Below are positions 33,629 to 42,185 of a stretch of DNA of 64,000 bases, one piece after another (position 1 is the first letter of the stretch; each line of letters starts with the position of its first letter). The position numbers and the translations under genes were made by a program. Below the pieces are notes generated by a model. The model did not search any database. It was not told the DNA's origin and saw only the letters and a list, made by a program, of their open reading frames with translations. The stretch is from Streptomyces sp. NRRL S-87. GTDB taxonomy: Bacteria > Actinomycetota > Actinomycetes > Streptomycetales > Streptomycetaceae. Where the stretch lies: the NCBI RefSeq assembly GCF_000719335.1, contig NZ_JOGB01000010.1, forward strand, positions 1 through 64,000, in the 5' to 3' direction.

Positions 33629-34357
33629 ATGACACAAGGGTTCGAACTTGCTGCGTCTCTTGCCAGAGGCGTCGAAGGCCGTAGTGGCGCATGGGGCTTC
33701 ATCCAGGGTTTCGCTGCCCCCTGGGCTGAGGCCCTGGAGAGCGGTGACGGGTGGGCGGAGGCCGATCTGGACGCTGCCGAGGAGAGGCTGGGTGTCCGGC
33801 TGCCGGCGGCGTTGCGCGAGGCGTATCTGTTGTTCGGGCGCCGTCGGGACCTCACCAGCAACCACGATGTGCTGCTCGGCCCGGCCGAGCTGTATGTGGA
33901 TGACGCCAAGGAGGCCGTGGTCTTCCGTCACGAGAACCAAGGAGCCGCGTCCTGGGGCATCCTCCTCGACAACCTCCAGGATGACGATCCTGCAGTGTTC
34001 ATCCGGCCTGACCTTGCCCACAAGAGCGCCGAGCGGTGGGAGGAGTGGCTGGAGCGACTTTCCCTCTGTTTCGTCGAGATTGTGCTGTCTGAGTCTCTGC
34101 AGGCCGGCGAAGAGCTTTGCGACTTCCTCGACCCGGACGACGACAGCATTGGGCTCCTGGAGGAGAACGCTGTCCGGCTGCCCTTCCCCGCGTATCCCAT
34201 CAGCGAGGAGGAGCACACCGTCCGGTGGTTCCTGGGCCAGGGCGTCCTTCTGCGTGACGACGATGGCATGGCCATCCTGGCCCGCGGCCGGACGGCAGAG
34301 GACCTCGACCGCGTTCGTGACTTGATCCCCGGGGACTGGCTCAACGACTATCGCTGA
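33629..34357 (+). CDS. SMI1/KNR4 (SUKH) family protein
   Basis: 242 residues from ATG 33629. The signature LDAAEERLGVRLPAALREAY followed by LLGPAELYVDDAKE, VFRHENQGAASWGI and DDPAVFIRP matches the SUKH fold. SUKH proteins are the largest immunity superfamily of bacterial polymorphic toxins, binding and neutralising diverse nuclease tips. No toxin gene is directly attached; upstream are an IS630 remnant and a gene fragment. It is therefore an orphan immunity candidate, or the immunity protein of a deleted cassette. The frame is intact. Confidence 0.8.
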   Translation: MTQGFELAASLARGVEGRSGAWGFIQGFAAPWAEALESGDGWAEADLDAAEERLGVRLPAALREAYLLFGRRRDLTSNHDVLLGPAELYVDDAKEAVVFRHENQGAASWGILLDNLQDDDPAVFIRPDLAHKSAERWEEWLERLSLCFVEIVLSESLQAGEELCDFLDPDDDSIGLLEENAVRLPFPAYPISEEEHTVRWFLGQGVLLRDDDGMAILARGRTAEDLDRVRDLIPGDWLNDYR

Positions 34358-34399
34358 CCACGTAACAAGCTTCGGCCAGGGGAGTCGCCCGCGCCGGAG

Positions 34400-35190
34400 T
34401 CAGCTCAGGGGCTGCTGTTCGGCTCGGGCTCGGGTGGTGGCCAGGCGGTAGGAGTCGGTGCCGGTCTCGATGATGTTGCCGCCGAAGGTGAGGCGGTCGA
34501 CGATGGCCGCGCAGAGCCGCGGGTCGGTGAATGTCTTCGTCCAGCCGGAGAACGACTCGTTCGATGCGATGGCCACGCTGTTCTTCTCCTCCCGCTCGGT
34601 CAGAACCTGGAAAGTTCGGCGCCACGACGGTCGAGCTCCATGTATCCGAGCTCGTCGATGCAGAGGAGATCGACGCGGCCATAGCGGGCGATGGTCTTGG
34701 TCAGCTGCTTCTCGTCGGCGGCCTCGACCAGCTCGTTGACCAGCTTCGTCGCCAGGACGTACTTCACCCGGAAACCGGCCATCGCTGCCTCGGTACCGAG
34801 CGCGATCAACAGGTGCGACTTGCCGGTGCCCGAGTCCCCGATCAGGCAGAGGGGAAGACCCTTCTTGATCCATTCGCACTTGGCGAGCGTGTGGATCACC
34901 GCCGCGTCGATGTTGGGGTTGGCGTCGAAGTCGAACTTGCGAAGCGACTTGTCCCGGGGGAAGCCGGCGGCCTTGATGCGGCGCTCTGAGCGGCGGCGGG
35001 CCCGGTCGTCGCACTCGGCCAGCAGGAGCTCGGCGAGGAAGCCGAGGTAGGACATCTGCTCGCGTTCGGCCTTCTCCGTCAGCTCGGGGAACTGCGACCG
35101 GATGGTGGGAAGCCGGAGCATGCGGCATGCCTGGTCGACGGCGGTGGTGGCGGCCTGCTCGGTAAGTCCTCGCTGGCGGGGAAGAGTCAC
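34400..35190 (-). pseudogene. istB: IS21 helper ATPase IstB, frameshifted
   Basis: GTG 35190 with GAGGAG six bases upstream. The frame gives the AAA+ signature: Walker A GDSGTGKSHLL, Walker B VDLLCIDELGYME, then a shift at about 34610 where GAEL(LF)QVLTEREE is expected. The rest (NSVAIASNESFSGW, DPRLCAAIVDRLTFGGNII) is in another frame to stop 34400. IstB would regulate target capture by the IstA transposase. The shift removes the sensor region, so the helper is inactive as written. Confidence 0.85.
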
Positions 35191-35201
35191 GGCTTTCTCC
35201 T

Positions 35202-36823
35202 CTATGACGTGATGGGGCGATCGGGTCGGCGGAGCCGCAGGAGCTGGTCGTAGTGGGCGACTGACGGCAGAGGGCGTTTGTCGGGCGGCAGCTGTGCCCG
35301 GACTGCGGCGGGAAGCGGGGCGATGCCGGTCTGACTGCCGGCGGCAGGCGACGGCGGTGCTTCCTCGGCCTCGGTGTCGGCTGCCTTGCGTGCCTCCAGG
35401 GCGACTGCATCGGAGGTCAGAGCGCCGCTGTTCAGGGCGGCGGCGAGGCCGGTGACGAGGTGTTCGTGGGGCAGGTGGCGGCTGAGGAGGAGGACTTCGA
35501 TCAGGGCCCGGGTGCCGTCGCGTTCGCCGTGGGCTTTGACCGCGGCTTCCCCCCAGGAGTCGTGGATGGGGGTGAACCGGCCGGCGGCCCTGGCCTGGTC
35601 GAGTGCAGTGGCGCCGGGCAGGGCGCCCGGCTTGCGGATCAGGGCCTCCAGGTAGTGGTCGAGTTCGAGGCGGGACCCGTTGCGGGCGATGAGCCGTTCG
35701 TGCCGGGCGACTTCCTCGCGGCCGTCGTAGACCACGAGCTCGGAGGCGTGGAGCATGACGCGGACGGTGCGGCCGATCAGCCGGACCGGGACGGAGTAGC
35801 GGTTCATCCGCACGCAGACCTGGCTGTAGCGGTCCACCCGCGGGGTCCAGAGCCGGCCGGTCTCGAAACGGCTCCTCCGGCAGCGGCGCCAGCAGCGGCT
35901 GCTCGGTCGCGAAGTACTCGCCGATGGTGCGGGGACGGGATCGGATGCGGCGGGCGTCGTCCTCCTGGTCCCACCGGTCGATCCTCGCGTTGAGCTCGGC
36001 GAGCGTGTCCACGTCGGGGACGGGGACGAGGCGGTTGCGGCGGAACCAGCCGATCTGGCCCTCGACGCCGCCCTTCTCGTGGGCGCCGCGGATGCCTGGC
36101 TGGCAGTAGAGGGCTTCCAGGCCGTAGTGCGACCGGAATGCGGTCCAGCGTTCGGCTTCCACCCGTTGCCGGGAAAAGCCCAGAACCCGCGCGACGGCCG
36201 CTCTAAGGTTGTCGTAGCGGACCTTCCCGGTCGGCACCCCGCCCAGCACGTTGAGAGCGTGGACGTGGCCCTCGAAGAACGCCTCCTGCCCCGCCGAGGC
36301 GAAGACACGGTGGACGGCCTTGCCCGAGTACGACATCCGGAACGCGAACAAGTAGCAGGTCACCAGCTCGCCGGCCAGCCTGACCGTGACATCCCCGAAG
36401 TCGACCTCGGCCTCGGCAGCCGGGTTTGTGGGTCTGCGGGACGAACGCGTCCACGACTCCCTTGCCGGCCTGCAGCCGGATCTCCTCGCGGCGGGCGGCG
36501 ATGTATCCGCGGACCATCTGGTACGAGATGTCGGCGGCATCGTGCTCGTCCAGCAGCCGGTCGTAGATCCTCTTGGCCGTATGACGCTGCTTTCGCGGTG
36601 CGGTCAGATCCGCCGTGAGGATCGCGTCGATCACCGGCTTGTAGGGGTCCAGCCGTGATTCCCGCGGCTCCATCTTCTTCCGCGGTTCCGGCAGGGCCGA
36701 CACCAGTGCCCTCTGCACGGTCTCGTAGCCGACGCCGTACTTCCGCATGACCGCACGCAGCGACAGACCGGCCTTGGCATCACGGCGGATCGCCGCGTAC
36801 AGATCGACCTTGGACTTCGGCAG
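35202..36823 (-). pseudogene. istA: IS21 transposase IstA, two frameshifts
   Basis: Likely GTG start at 36823 (VLPKSKVDLYAAIRRD). The first frame has the HTH (LSLRAVMRKYGVGYETVQRA) and runs to QTHK. The second frame has the DDE core (AEAEVDFGDVTVRLAGE, VRYDNLRAAVARVLGF, GAHEKGGVEGQIGWFRRN). The third has the C-terminal domain (RYSQVCVRMNRYSVPVRL) to stop 35202. Shifts are near 36415 and 35870. The DDE residues are present but split between frames. istB follows after 12 bases, the usual IS21 arrangement. Confidence 0.85.
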
Positions 36824-36994
36824 CACCCGGGCCCCCTCGTCGTGCAGAGCACAACCATGGTCCCGAAGCAAGCACCCAGGTGTTTCCAGAACTCAGCGAC
36901 ATCACTCTCCCGTGGATCCGGGCGTTCCTGCTGCTGAGCGACAGACGTTCTCGAAACTCACCTACATAGCCAGCGGGCCCGGCCCTGGTCAGCC

Positions 36995-37053
36995 GTGTGA
37001 CACCGCCTCTGTGTGACACCGGTCGGCGGCCCGTGTGACAGGGCCGTGTGACA
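36995..37053. repeat. Four GTGTGACA repeats at the IS21 end
   Basis: Copies start at 36995, 37011, 37033 and 37046, all in the same orientation (TGTCACAC read toward istA). Multiple short repeats at the termini are the IstA binding sites in IS21-like elements. They mark the left end of the element, about 170 bases upstream of istA. Confidence 0.75.
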
Positions 37054-37121
37054 CCCGCCTGACGTGAGGGCGCGGGTGTCCCGTTGCGGTTGGACTGGCC
37101 GGGCCTACTTCAGCGGGCAGG

Positions 37122-38147
37122 CTAGTGGACGCGGGCAACCTCTTTCGGACTGTCAGCAACGAGTCCCAAACGCTGACACTCATACTCGACAGCCACTTTC
37201 TCTGACATTCGCACTGCATGGAACACCCGAACCTGGTCCCACTCGGTCAGCAAGCGATCGCTCTTGCTGGCGTTGCACGTTCGGCACGCTGGGACCAGGT
37301 TTGACGGGTGCTCCCATCCACCATGCGTGGCCAGTGGCCGCACGTGATCAACTTCGGTCGCGGCTGCACCGCAGTACACGCAAGGGCCCTCGGCGCGGAT
37401 TCGCTCGTACTCAGCGGCGGGTACTGGACCGGCCACCTCTGCGGCCAGCTTCCGTGCCCGGTATGCATTCCCGCTTGCCCGACTGATAGCCGCGCGCACG
37501 TCTGCCGGGATCTGCGCCCACCAACATGGTCCGCACCGCGTTGTCCGCCCCCGGAATTCCTTCTCACAGTCGGGGCAGATCCGGTCGGACTGCCGACAGC
37601 CGTTGCACAGGGTCCGGTCGCCCCAGTACACCGTTTCGCAGCCGTCGTTAGAGCACTGCCGTTCAACAGTCCGGCACGACACACACAGCAGTGTCGTGCC
37701 GCGGTAAGAGTTCTCGCAGTCGTCAGCCTCGCAGGTCCGTTCGACGGCACGGTGGTCCCAGCAGAGCAGCGTCGTCCCTCTAAACACGGTCAGGCAGTCG
37801 GGGTCGGCGCAGGTGCGCTCCGGAGTCAAGCAGGCTCGGCAGTGCAGAGCATTCCCCTTGTAGACGGTGTCGCAGCCGTCGGAGGCGCACTCCCGGAAGA
37901 TGCTCCTGCATGCGGAGCAGATTCGGTTCGATGCGCGGAAGCGGTGGGTGCATCCGTCAACAGCACACTCCCGATCTGGGTACCGATGCCGTGAGCAGTA
38001 CCGGCCGCCAGCCGCTGTGAACGCCCGCCCGCAGCCCGGCTCCTTGCAGGTGCCGGTCCGCATTCGATGCCGGGTGCAGAACCGGTTGGTAGCGGTGTAG
38101 ACGTGGTCACAGGATGGGTCAGCACAGACCCTCAAACGCGGCGGCAA
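37122..38147 (-). CDS. HNH endonuclease with eight N-terminal zinc modules
   Basis: 341 residues from a TTG at 38147 with GGAGG four bases upstream, a decisive site. Residues 8-200 are eight tandem modules of 22-27 residues, each C-x3-4-C then about 12 residues then C-x2-C/H (examples: CADPSCDHVYTATNRFCTRH, CEADDCENSYRGTTLLCVSC). After a linker comes an HNH domain: CVYCGAAATEVDHVRPLATH, then NLVPACRTCNASKSDRLL, with both zinc CxxC pairs and the catalytic histidine. HNH enzymes cut DNA in homing, restriction and packaging contexts. The zinc array probably gives DNA or RNA binding. It lies between two IS elements, with no MTase nearby. Confidence 0.85.
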   Translation of the reverse strand: MPPRLRVCADPSCDHVYTATNRFCTRHRMRTGTCKEPGCGRAFTAAGGRYCSRHRYPDRECAVDGCTHRFRASNRICSACRSIFRECASDGCDTVYKGNALHCRACLTPERTCADPDCLTVFRGTTLLCWDHRAVERTCEADDCENSYRGTTLLCVSCRTVERQCSNDGCETVYWGDRTLCNGCRQSDRICPDCEKEFRGRTTRCGPCWWAQIPADVRAAISRASGNAYRARKLAAEVAGPVPAAEYERIRAEGPCVYCGAAATEVDHVRPLATHGGWEHPSNLVPACRTCNASKSDRLLTEWDQVRVFHAVRMSEKVAVEYECQRLGLVADSPKEVARVH

Positions 38148-38199
38148 CTTTCCTCCTCGCAGGCTAAGTTGCCGATCCTAGGAGCGGGGTCTGACATTG

Positions 38200-38414
38200 A
38201 TACTCGTAGCGGGTCCCGGTGGTCGAGGCTCAGGGTCTGACTGACGTCCTGCTGGGCTGTCCTACGGTTGTTCTGCCCGGCTGCCGGAACCCGTTCTCCA
38301 TGGCTCCGGCCAGGTGGAGCATGACCTGATAGGAGCTTGGCCACAGGCCCCCTGAATGTCCTGTCTGATCCACCCGGCCGGCGTCACCGCCGGCCCGGGA
38401 AGGCAGCACACAGG
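38200..38414 (+). ncRNA. Candidate IS110 bridge-RNA region
   Basis: The noncoding left flank of the transposase contains several potential stems, the clearest being GGCCGGCG/CGCCGGCC (38376-38383 with 38388-38395, 4-base loop). It is established that IS110-group elements transcribe a structured bridge RNA from the region upstream of the transposase, which pairs with donor and target DNA. I infer its presence from position. The guide loops were not identified. Confidence 0.35.
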
Positions 38415-39629
38415 ATGACAGCGACGACCACGCCCGCCACCGAGCTGGATGCGGTGTTCGGCGGAGTGGACTCCCACGCGGACACGATTCACGTCGCTGT
38501 CATCACCGGCCGGGGTGGCCACGTCGCGGACGCCGAATTCCCCACCACGGCAGCCGGATACGCCGCGGCGATCACGTTCCTGAATGCCCACGGCACCGTG
38601 ACCGCCGTCGGCGTCGAGGGCACCTCCTCCTACGGCCTGGGGTTCACCCGTGCCGCCCGCCACACGGGTCTCACTGTGGTCGAGGTCAACCGGCCCGACA
38701 GGGCTGAGCGGCGCCGGATCGGCAAGTCCGATCCCATCGACGCCTACGCGGCCGCCCGCGCCGCACTGTCCGGCAGGGCATCGGTCGTCCCCAAGGAGGA
38801 CACCGTCAGCGGCATACGCGCGTTGCACAACGCCGCCCGGTCCGCCGTCAAGGCCCGCACCGCCACCCTGAACCAGATCACGCACATCCTCGTCACCGCC
38901 CCGGACGACATCCGCGGCAAGTACACCGCCCTGCGCGGCAAGACGCAGGTCGACGCCCTCTCCCGGCTTCGTCCCACCGGCGACGGACCACGCGTCGCCC
39001 TCCTGACCGCGCTGAAGACCCTCGCCCGCCGGGTCCAGGCCCTCACCGCAGAACACGACACCCTCACCGCCGCCCTGGACGCCGCCGCCACCGACCACAA
39101 TCCCGGCCTCCGCGCCGCGTTCGGTGTAGGTCCGGACACCGCGGCCCAGCTCCTGGTGACCGCCGGCGGAAACCCCGACCGACTGCGCACCGAGGCATCC
39201 TTCGCAGCTCTCTGCGGCGTCGCACCCGTCCCAGCCTCCAGCGGCAAGACCAACCGCCACCGCCTCTCCCGCGGCGGCGACCGCGGGGCGAACTCAGCCC
39301 TCTACCGCGTCGCTCTCGTCCGGATGTCCAGCGACGCCCGCACCCGCGACTACGTCGCCCGGCAGACCGCGGCCGGACCCACGAAGAAGGAGATCATCCG
39401 CCTGCTCAAGCGGGCGATCGCCCGGGAGATCTTCCGCTACCTCACCACACCGGTCAGCGTCCCGGACGTCTCCGACCTCCGGCCCGCGCGCCAGGCCAAG
39501 AACATCACCCTCACCACCGTCGCCGAGCACTTCGGCGTCTGGCCGGCAGTGATCTCCTGCATCGAACGCGGCACACGCCGCGACGACGACCTCGCCAGCG
39601 CCTACCGGGACTGGCTCACCGCGGCCTGA
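38415..39629 (+). CDS. IS110-family transposase
   Basis: 404 residues from ATG 38415. The N-terminal RuvC-like DEDD domain has FGGVDSHADTIHVAVI, VGVEGTSSYG and IGKSDPIDAYAAARAAL. The C-terminal Transposase_20 domain has CGVAPVPASSGKTNRHRLS followed by RGGDRGANSALYRVALVRM with the conserved serine region. Unusually, the last 45 residues add an XRE-like helix-turn-helix (ITLTTVAEHFGVWPAVISCI). The frame is intact, in contrast to the IS21 genes next door, so this element may be active and more recent. IS110 enzymes insert RNA-guided at specific short targets. Confidence 0.9.
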   Translation: MTATTTPATELDAVFGGVDSHADTIHVAVITGRGGHVADAEFPTTAAGYAAAITFLNAHGTVTAVGVEGTSSYGLGFTRAARHTGLTVVEVNRPDRAERRRIGKSDPIDAYAAARAALSGRASVVPKEDTVSGIRALHNAARSAVKARTATLNQITHILVTAPDDIRGKYTALRGKTQVDALSRLRPTGDGPRVALLTALKTLARRVQALTAEHDTLTAALDAAATDHNPGLRAAFGVGPDTAAQLLVTAGGNPDRLRTEASFAALCGVAPVPASSGKTNRHRLSRGGDRGANSALYRVALVRMSSDARTRDYVARQTAAGPTKKEIIRLLKRAIAREIFRYLTTPVSVPDVSDLRPARQAKNITLTTVAEHFGVWPAVISCIERGTRRDDDLASAYRDWLTAA

Positions 39630-39645
39630 CCTTCCAGAAGCGGAT

Positions 39646-39897
39646 TCACTCATACATGGTGGCGGCATGAAGGGCTCTGGCCAGGAAGGTCCAGTCCCCT
39701 TCTTCGGGAAGCTGCTTCCCGACGTTTCGATACCAGCCCGGCGAGTCGTCCATCCACGCCGCGAGGGCCTCAAGGAAGTGATCGAGGCTCTGGTTCTCCC
39801 ATTCGTGCCCCCGGCGGAGGTAGTCCTGGTGCAGTTCTCGGACGAACGCGACCAGCTCGTCGCGGCTGCGGACCTCACCGGCGGGAGTAAGTGACAT
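39646..39897 (-). CDS. DUF7660-like protein
   Basis: 83 residues, best start ATG 39897 (MSLTPAGEVRSRDELVAFV). The sequence FVRELHQDYLRRGHEWENQS, then LDHFLEALAAWMDDSPGWYR, matches the W-x-N...FLEA-x-x-AW...D motif I associate with DUF7660. These small proteins lie near toxins in many bacteria and are plausible immunity proteins, although no activity is known. The 3' end is 17 bases from the IS110 transposase stop, so a converging partner gene may have been displaced by the insertion. Confidence 0.65.
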   Translation of the reverse strand: MSLTPAGEVRSRDELVAFVRELHQDYLRRGHEWENQSLDHFLEALAAWMDDSPGWYRNVGKQLPEEGDWTFLARALHAATMYE

Positions 39898-40133
39898 GCA
39901 GTGAAGGTACCTCGCTCCTGCGCGCACCTCCCCACGCTTGACGATCAATAGGAGCATCAACCGATCGCTACCCGACCGATCCCCCTGGACCTCCGCCGCG
40001 GGGCCGCCCCCTCCCGTCCAACTTCAATGACAATCCGTCCAAGCTCCCTGTCAGAGGACACTGACACCTGACACTGACGCCGCCGGTCCCGCGCCGAGGG
40101 GCCCTGTGCGAGGTCAGCGCCGGTTCTGACGTG

Positions 40134-40355
40134 TCAGGTGTCAGCCCCGGGCGCGGGAACGGCCGCGGGCGGCTCGAGACCGAGCTGGACGGCGGCCAGG
40201 GCGACCGCGTCGGCCACGGACAGCCCGTCTCCGCCGTCCCGGCCGGCCTCGGCCCGCAACCGGTCCGCCCGCGCCGCCAGCTGCTCGGCCAGCTCCCGCT
40301 GAGGGTCCCGCAGGTTCCGGCACCCGCGCCGCCGTTCCGCGTAGTGGTGATCCAC
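40134..40355 (-). CDS. Small hypothetical protein
   Basis: 73 residues from GTG 40355 (VDHHYAERRRGCRNLRD). The rest is helical and Ala/Arg-rich (RELAEQLAARADRLRAEAG, LSVADAVALAAVQLGLEPP). The third-position GC pattern supports this frame over overlapping ones. It recalls small genes next to excisionases on Streptomyces integrative elements, but I cannot name a family. The interval 39898-40133 holds no gene. Confidence 0.45.
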   Translation of the reverse strand: MDHHYAERRRGCRNLRDPQRELAEQLAARADRLRAEAGRDGGDGLSVADAVALAAVQLGLEPPAAVPAPGADT

Positions 40356-40578
40356 CCCGGCACCGTAGGCACCAGCCCTGTCCCCCGGCCGCGGGACACA
40401 CACCGCCGACCGGGGGAAACCGAGATCCCGGCCCAGGTCAGAGCACGTGTCCCCCGTGTCCGACACGGACCGGGGACACACCACGCGGGACACTGGCCGA
40501 GACCGAGCGCCGGTCTGCCGGGCGGGGCCTGAACGGCCGTCACCCGAGGCCCGCCACCAACCCGAGGCCCCACAAGCC

Positions 40579-40645
40579 CCGCTGAGCGCCTTTCAGAGAC
40601 CGCTCCGACCTGGGGCGCCGAAATCGTCTCCGAGGCGCTCAGCGG
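40579..40645. repeat. Long inverted repeat (13-base arms)
   Basis: CCGCTGAGCGCCT (40579-40591) and AGGCGCTCAGCGG (40633-40645) are perfect arms around 41 bases. Inside, GAGAC (40596-40600) pairs with GTCTC (40626-40630). It lies in a 500-base noncoding stretch that also holds the iterons. It may be a bidirectional terminator or part of an origin. Confidence 0.6.
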
Positions 40646-40738
40646 GCCGCACAGCGGCCCTTCCGGCCCTTGTTAGGCCCAAACGCTGGGCCCGGAGGCC
40701 ACCGCCACCCGCCCGGCGCCCGGACTCCCCGGGGGCGC

Positions 40739-40839
40739 TTACCGGTTACCGGTTACAGGCCGCAGAGCGCGGGTTCGTGCAGCTCAGGCCAGGCCAGGCC
40801 GGACCCGGTAACCGCAGGGCTGTAACCGGTAACCGGTAA
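40739..40839. repeat. TAACCGG iterons in two inverted clusters
   Basis: TTACCGGTTACCGGTTACAG (40739-40758) is the exact reverse complement of CTGTAACCGGTAACCGGTAA (40820-40839). Each arm is itself a tandem of a 7-base TAACCGG unit, and an extra GGTAACCG unit sits at 40806-40814. Such clusters are typical of replication-initiator or partition-protein binding sites on plasmids and integrative elements. The region is noncoding, directly after the stop of the gene at 40853. Confidence 0.75.
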
Positions 40840-40852
40840 CCGCGCTCGGCGG

Positions 40853-41444
40853 CTAGGACGGCGCCGTGGCGGCCTGAGGCTCGGGCTGCTGGGCGTAGGC
40901 GGCCAACTCGGGGTGCTCGGCGGCCAGCCGCTCGCGCAGCCGCCGGGTCTCCTCCGCCTCGGCCCGCCGCCGGGCGCGAACCGCAGCGTCCGCGGCCGCC
41001 TCCCGCTCGGCGTGCTCGGCGTAGGCATCCTCGAGGAGCAACGCCCACTTCGCGGCCGCCTTGGCCCGCTCGGCTGGGCGGCGTACTCCGCCTCGGCCGC
41101 CGCCCGCAGGCCCGCCGTGGCCCGCTCGATCTCCTCGGCCTCCGCCCGGCCGCGGCACTTCCAGCACAAGCCGTCCTCCGACCGCGGCCCGTGCCCGGCC
41201 GCCTCGCAGGGCCGGCCGTGCTCGTCGGTGCCCCGGCACTCCCACCACACCGGCGCAGGGCCGGCCTCCCGTGGACCGGGCACCCGGCCCTGCTGCCGGG
41301 CCGCCTTCCGGTCCGCCCGCCGTCCAGCGCGGCCAGGATCGCGTCCCGCAGCACCGCCGGCCGGTACTGCGGCAGCAACGCGGCAAGGGCCTCGGGCCAG
41401 GCGGCCTCGACCTGGGCCACCGCGGCAGCCTGCTCGCGCGACAC
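40853..41444 (-). pseudogene. Zinc-ribbon coiled-coil protein of an integrated element, frameshifted
   Basis: Three frames give one protein. GTG 41444 starts MSREQAAAVAQVEAAWPEAL then LRDAILAALDGG. After a shift near 41325, PVWWECRGTDEHGRPCEAAG and SEDGLCWKCRGRAEAEEIE carry two CxxC-like zinc pairs. After a shift near 41085, RAKAAAKWALLLEDAYAEHA and a charged coiled coil run to stop 40853. It is immediately beside the iterons, which suggests a replication- or partition-associated role, but I do not recognise the family. Two indels are needed to restore it. Confidence 0.55.
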
Positions 41445-41553
41445 CTCAGCCCAGTACCTCCCACGTAAGGCGCCCTGCGATAGGGAATGTGACGGGCAGC
41501 CGGAGCATCCGGCTGCCCGTCACCAAGAACATGATCAGCGCGTCACTCCCTGG

Positions 41554-42153
41554 TCAAGGAGTCGGAAGTTTTGCGCTGATCTCTGCCCGGGCTCTCGGAT
41601 CCCCGATGACGAAGGTCCAGGTCGACGGGCTCCCTGGCATGCGTGTGATCGACATCTGGCCACGGGCCCCAGCCACCTGGAGAGGCGCACCAGGGCCGGC
41701 ACTGTACTCAATCACCATGGCATTGGGGCTGCAGGCGACAGAAGCCCACACCTTAGAGGCGCCTGTCCCAGTAGTCCGGTTGTACGGACCTGCGGGATAC
41801 AATGCCTCGCCTTCACCTTTGTCAGGCCACTTCGTGATGAGGTGGATCAGCGACTTCGCGGGCCCGGTATCGGCCATGGCCACGAATCCGCATGCACGCT
41901 CTCCCGTATAGATGACCAGACGCGATGATCCGACACGCGCCTCGGCCACAATCCTCGGCGATCTCCCGGCCAGCGAGTCGCCCAGGTCCGCCAAGGGGTC
42001 GCCGGCGACAGGCAAGGTCGCCACCTTGGCGAGCCGGGCCTGACTGACATCGACCCGCGCCGACTCATGTGCCGAGCTGTCGCAGCCGGCGACGGAAAGG
42101 AGAAGAGCGGCTCCGAGAGCCATGGAACAAGCATTTCTCACGGAACCACACAC
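41554..42153 (-). CDS. Putative lipoprotein
   Basis: 199 residues from GTG 42153; GTG 42141 is an alternative and the ribosome site is weak for both. The signal ends at the lipobox LLSVAGCDSS. The mature domain has DLGDSLAGRSPRIVAEAR, SRLVIYTGERACGFVAMAD and VWASVACSPNAMVIEYS, a beta-rich fold with two cysteines. No family recognised. It is followed upstream (same strand) by another secreted protein, so a small export operon is possible. Confidence 0.65.
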   Translation of the reverse strand: MCGSVRNACSMALGAALLLSVAGCDSSAHESARVDVSQARLAKVATLPVAGDPLADLGDSLAGRSPRIVAEARVGSSRLVIYTGERACGFVAMADTGPAKSLIHLITKWPDKGEGEALYPAGPYNRTTGTGASKVWASVACSPNAMVIEYSAGPGAPLQVAGARGQMSITRMPGSPSTWTFVIGDPRARAEISAKLPTP

Positions 42154-42185
42154 CCTCGCTCACCTACCGTGGATTCAATAACTCG

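Larger units (their letters stand above)
34358..37053 (-). mobile_element. Decayed IS21-family element
   Basis: Contains frameshifted istA and istB on the minus strand, and at the istA side four GTGTGACA repeats (36995-37053) typical of multi-repeat IS21 ends. No matching repeats are visible between the SUKH stop (34357) and the istB end (34400), so the right end is probably lost or very short and the boundaries are approximate. Confidence 0.75.
38200..39650 (+). mobile_element. IS110-family insertion element
   Basis: A single transposase gene with about 200 bases of noncoding DNA upstream and little downstream. IS110 elements lack clear terminal inverted repeats, so the limits given are approximate and were not defined by a target duplication. 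Confidence 0.6.

Noticed and set aside
40447..41911. Plus-strand frames across 40.4-41.9 kb
   Set aside because: Pro/Arg-rich shadows of the minus-strand zinc/coiled-coil gene and lipoprotein; no domains visible.
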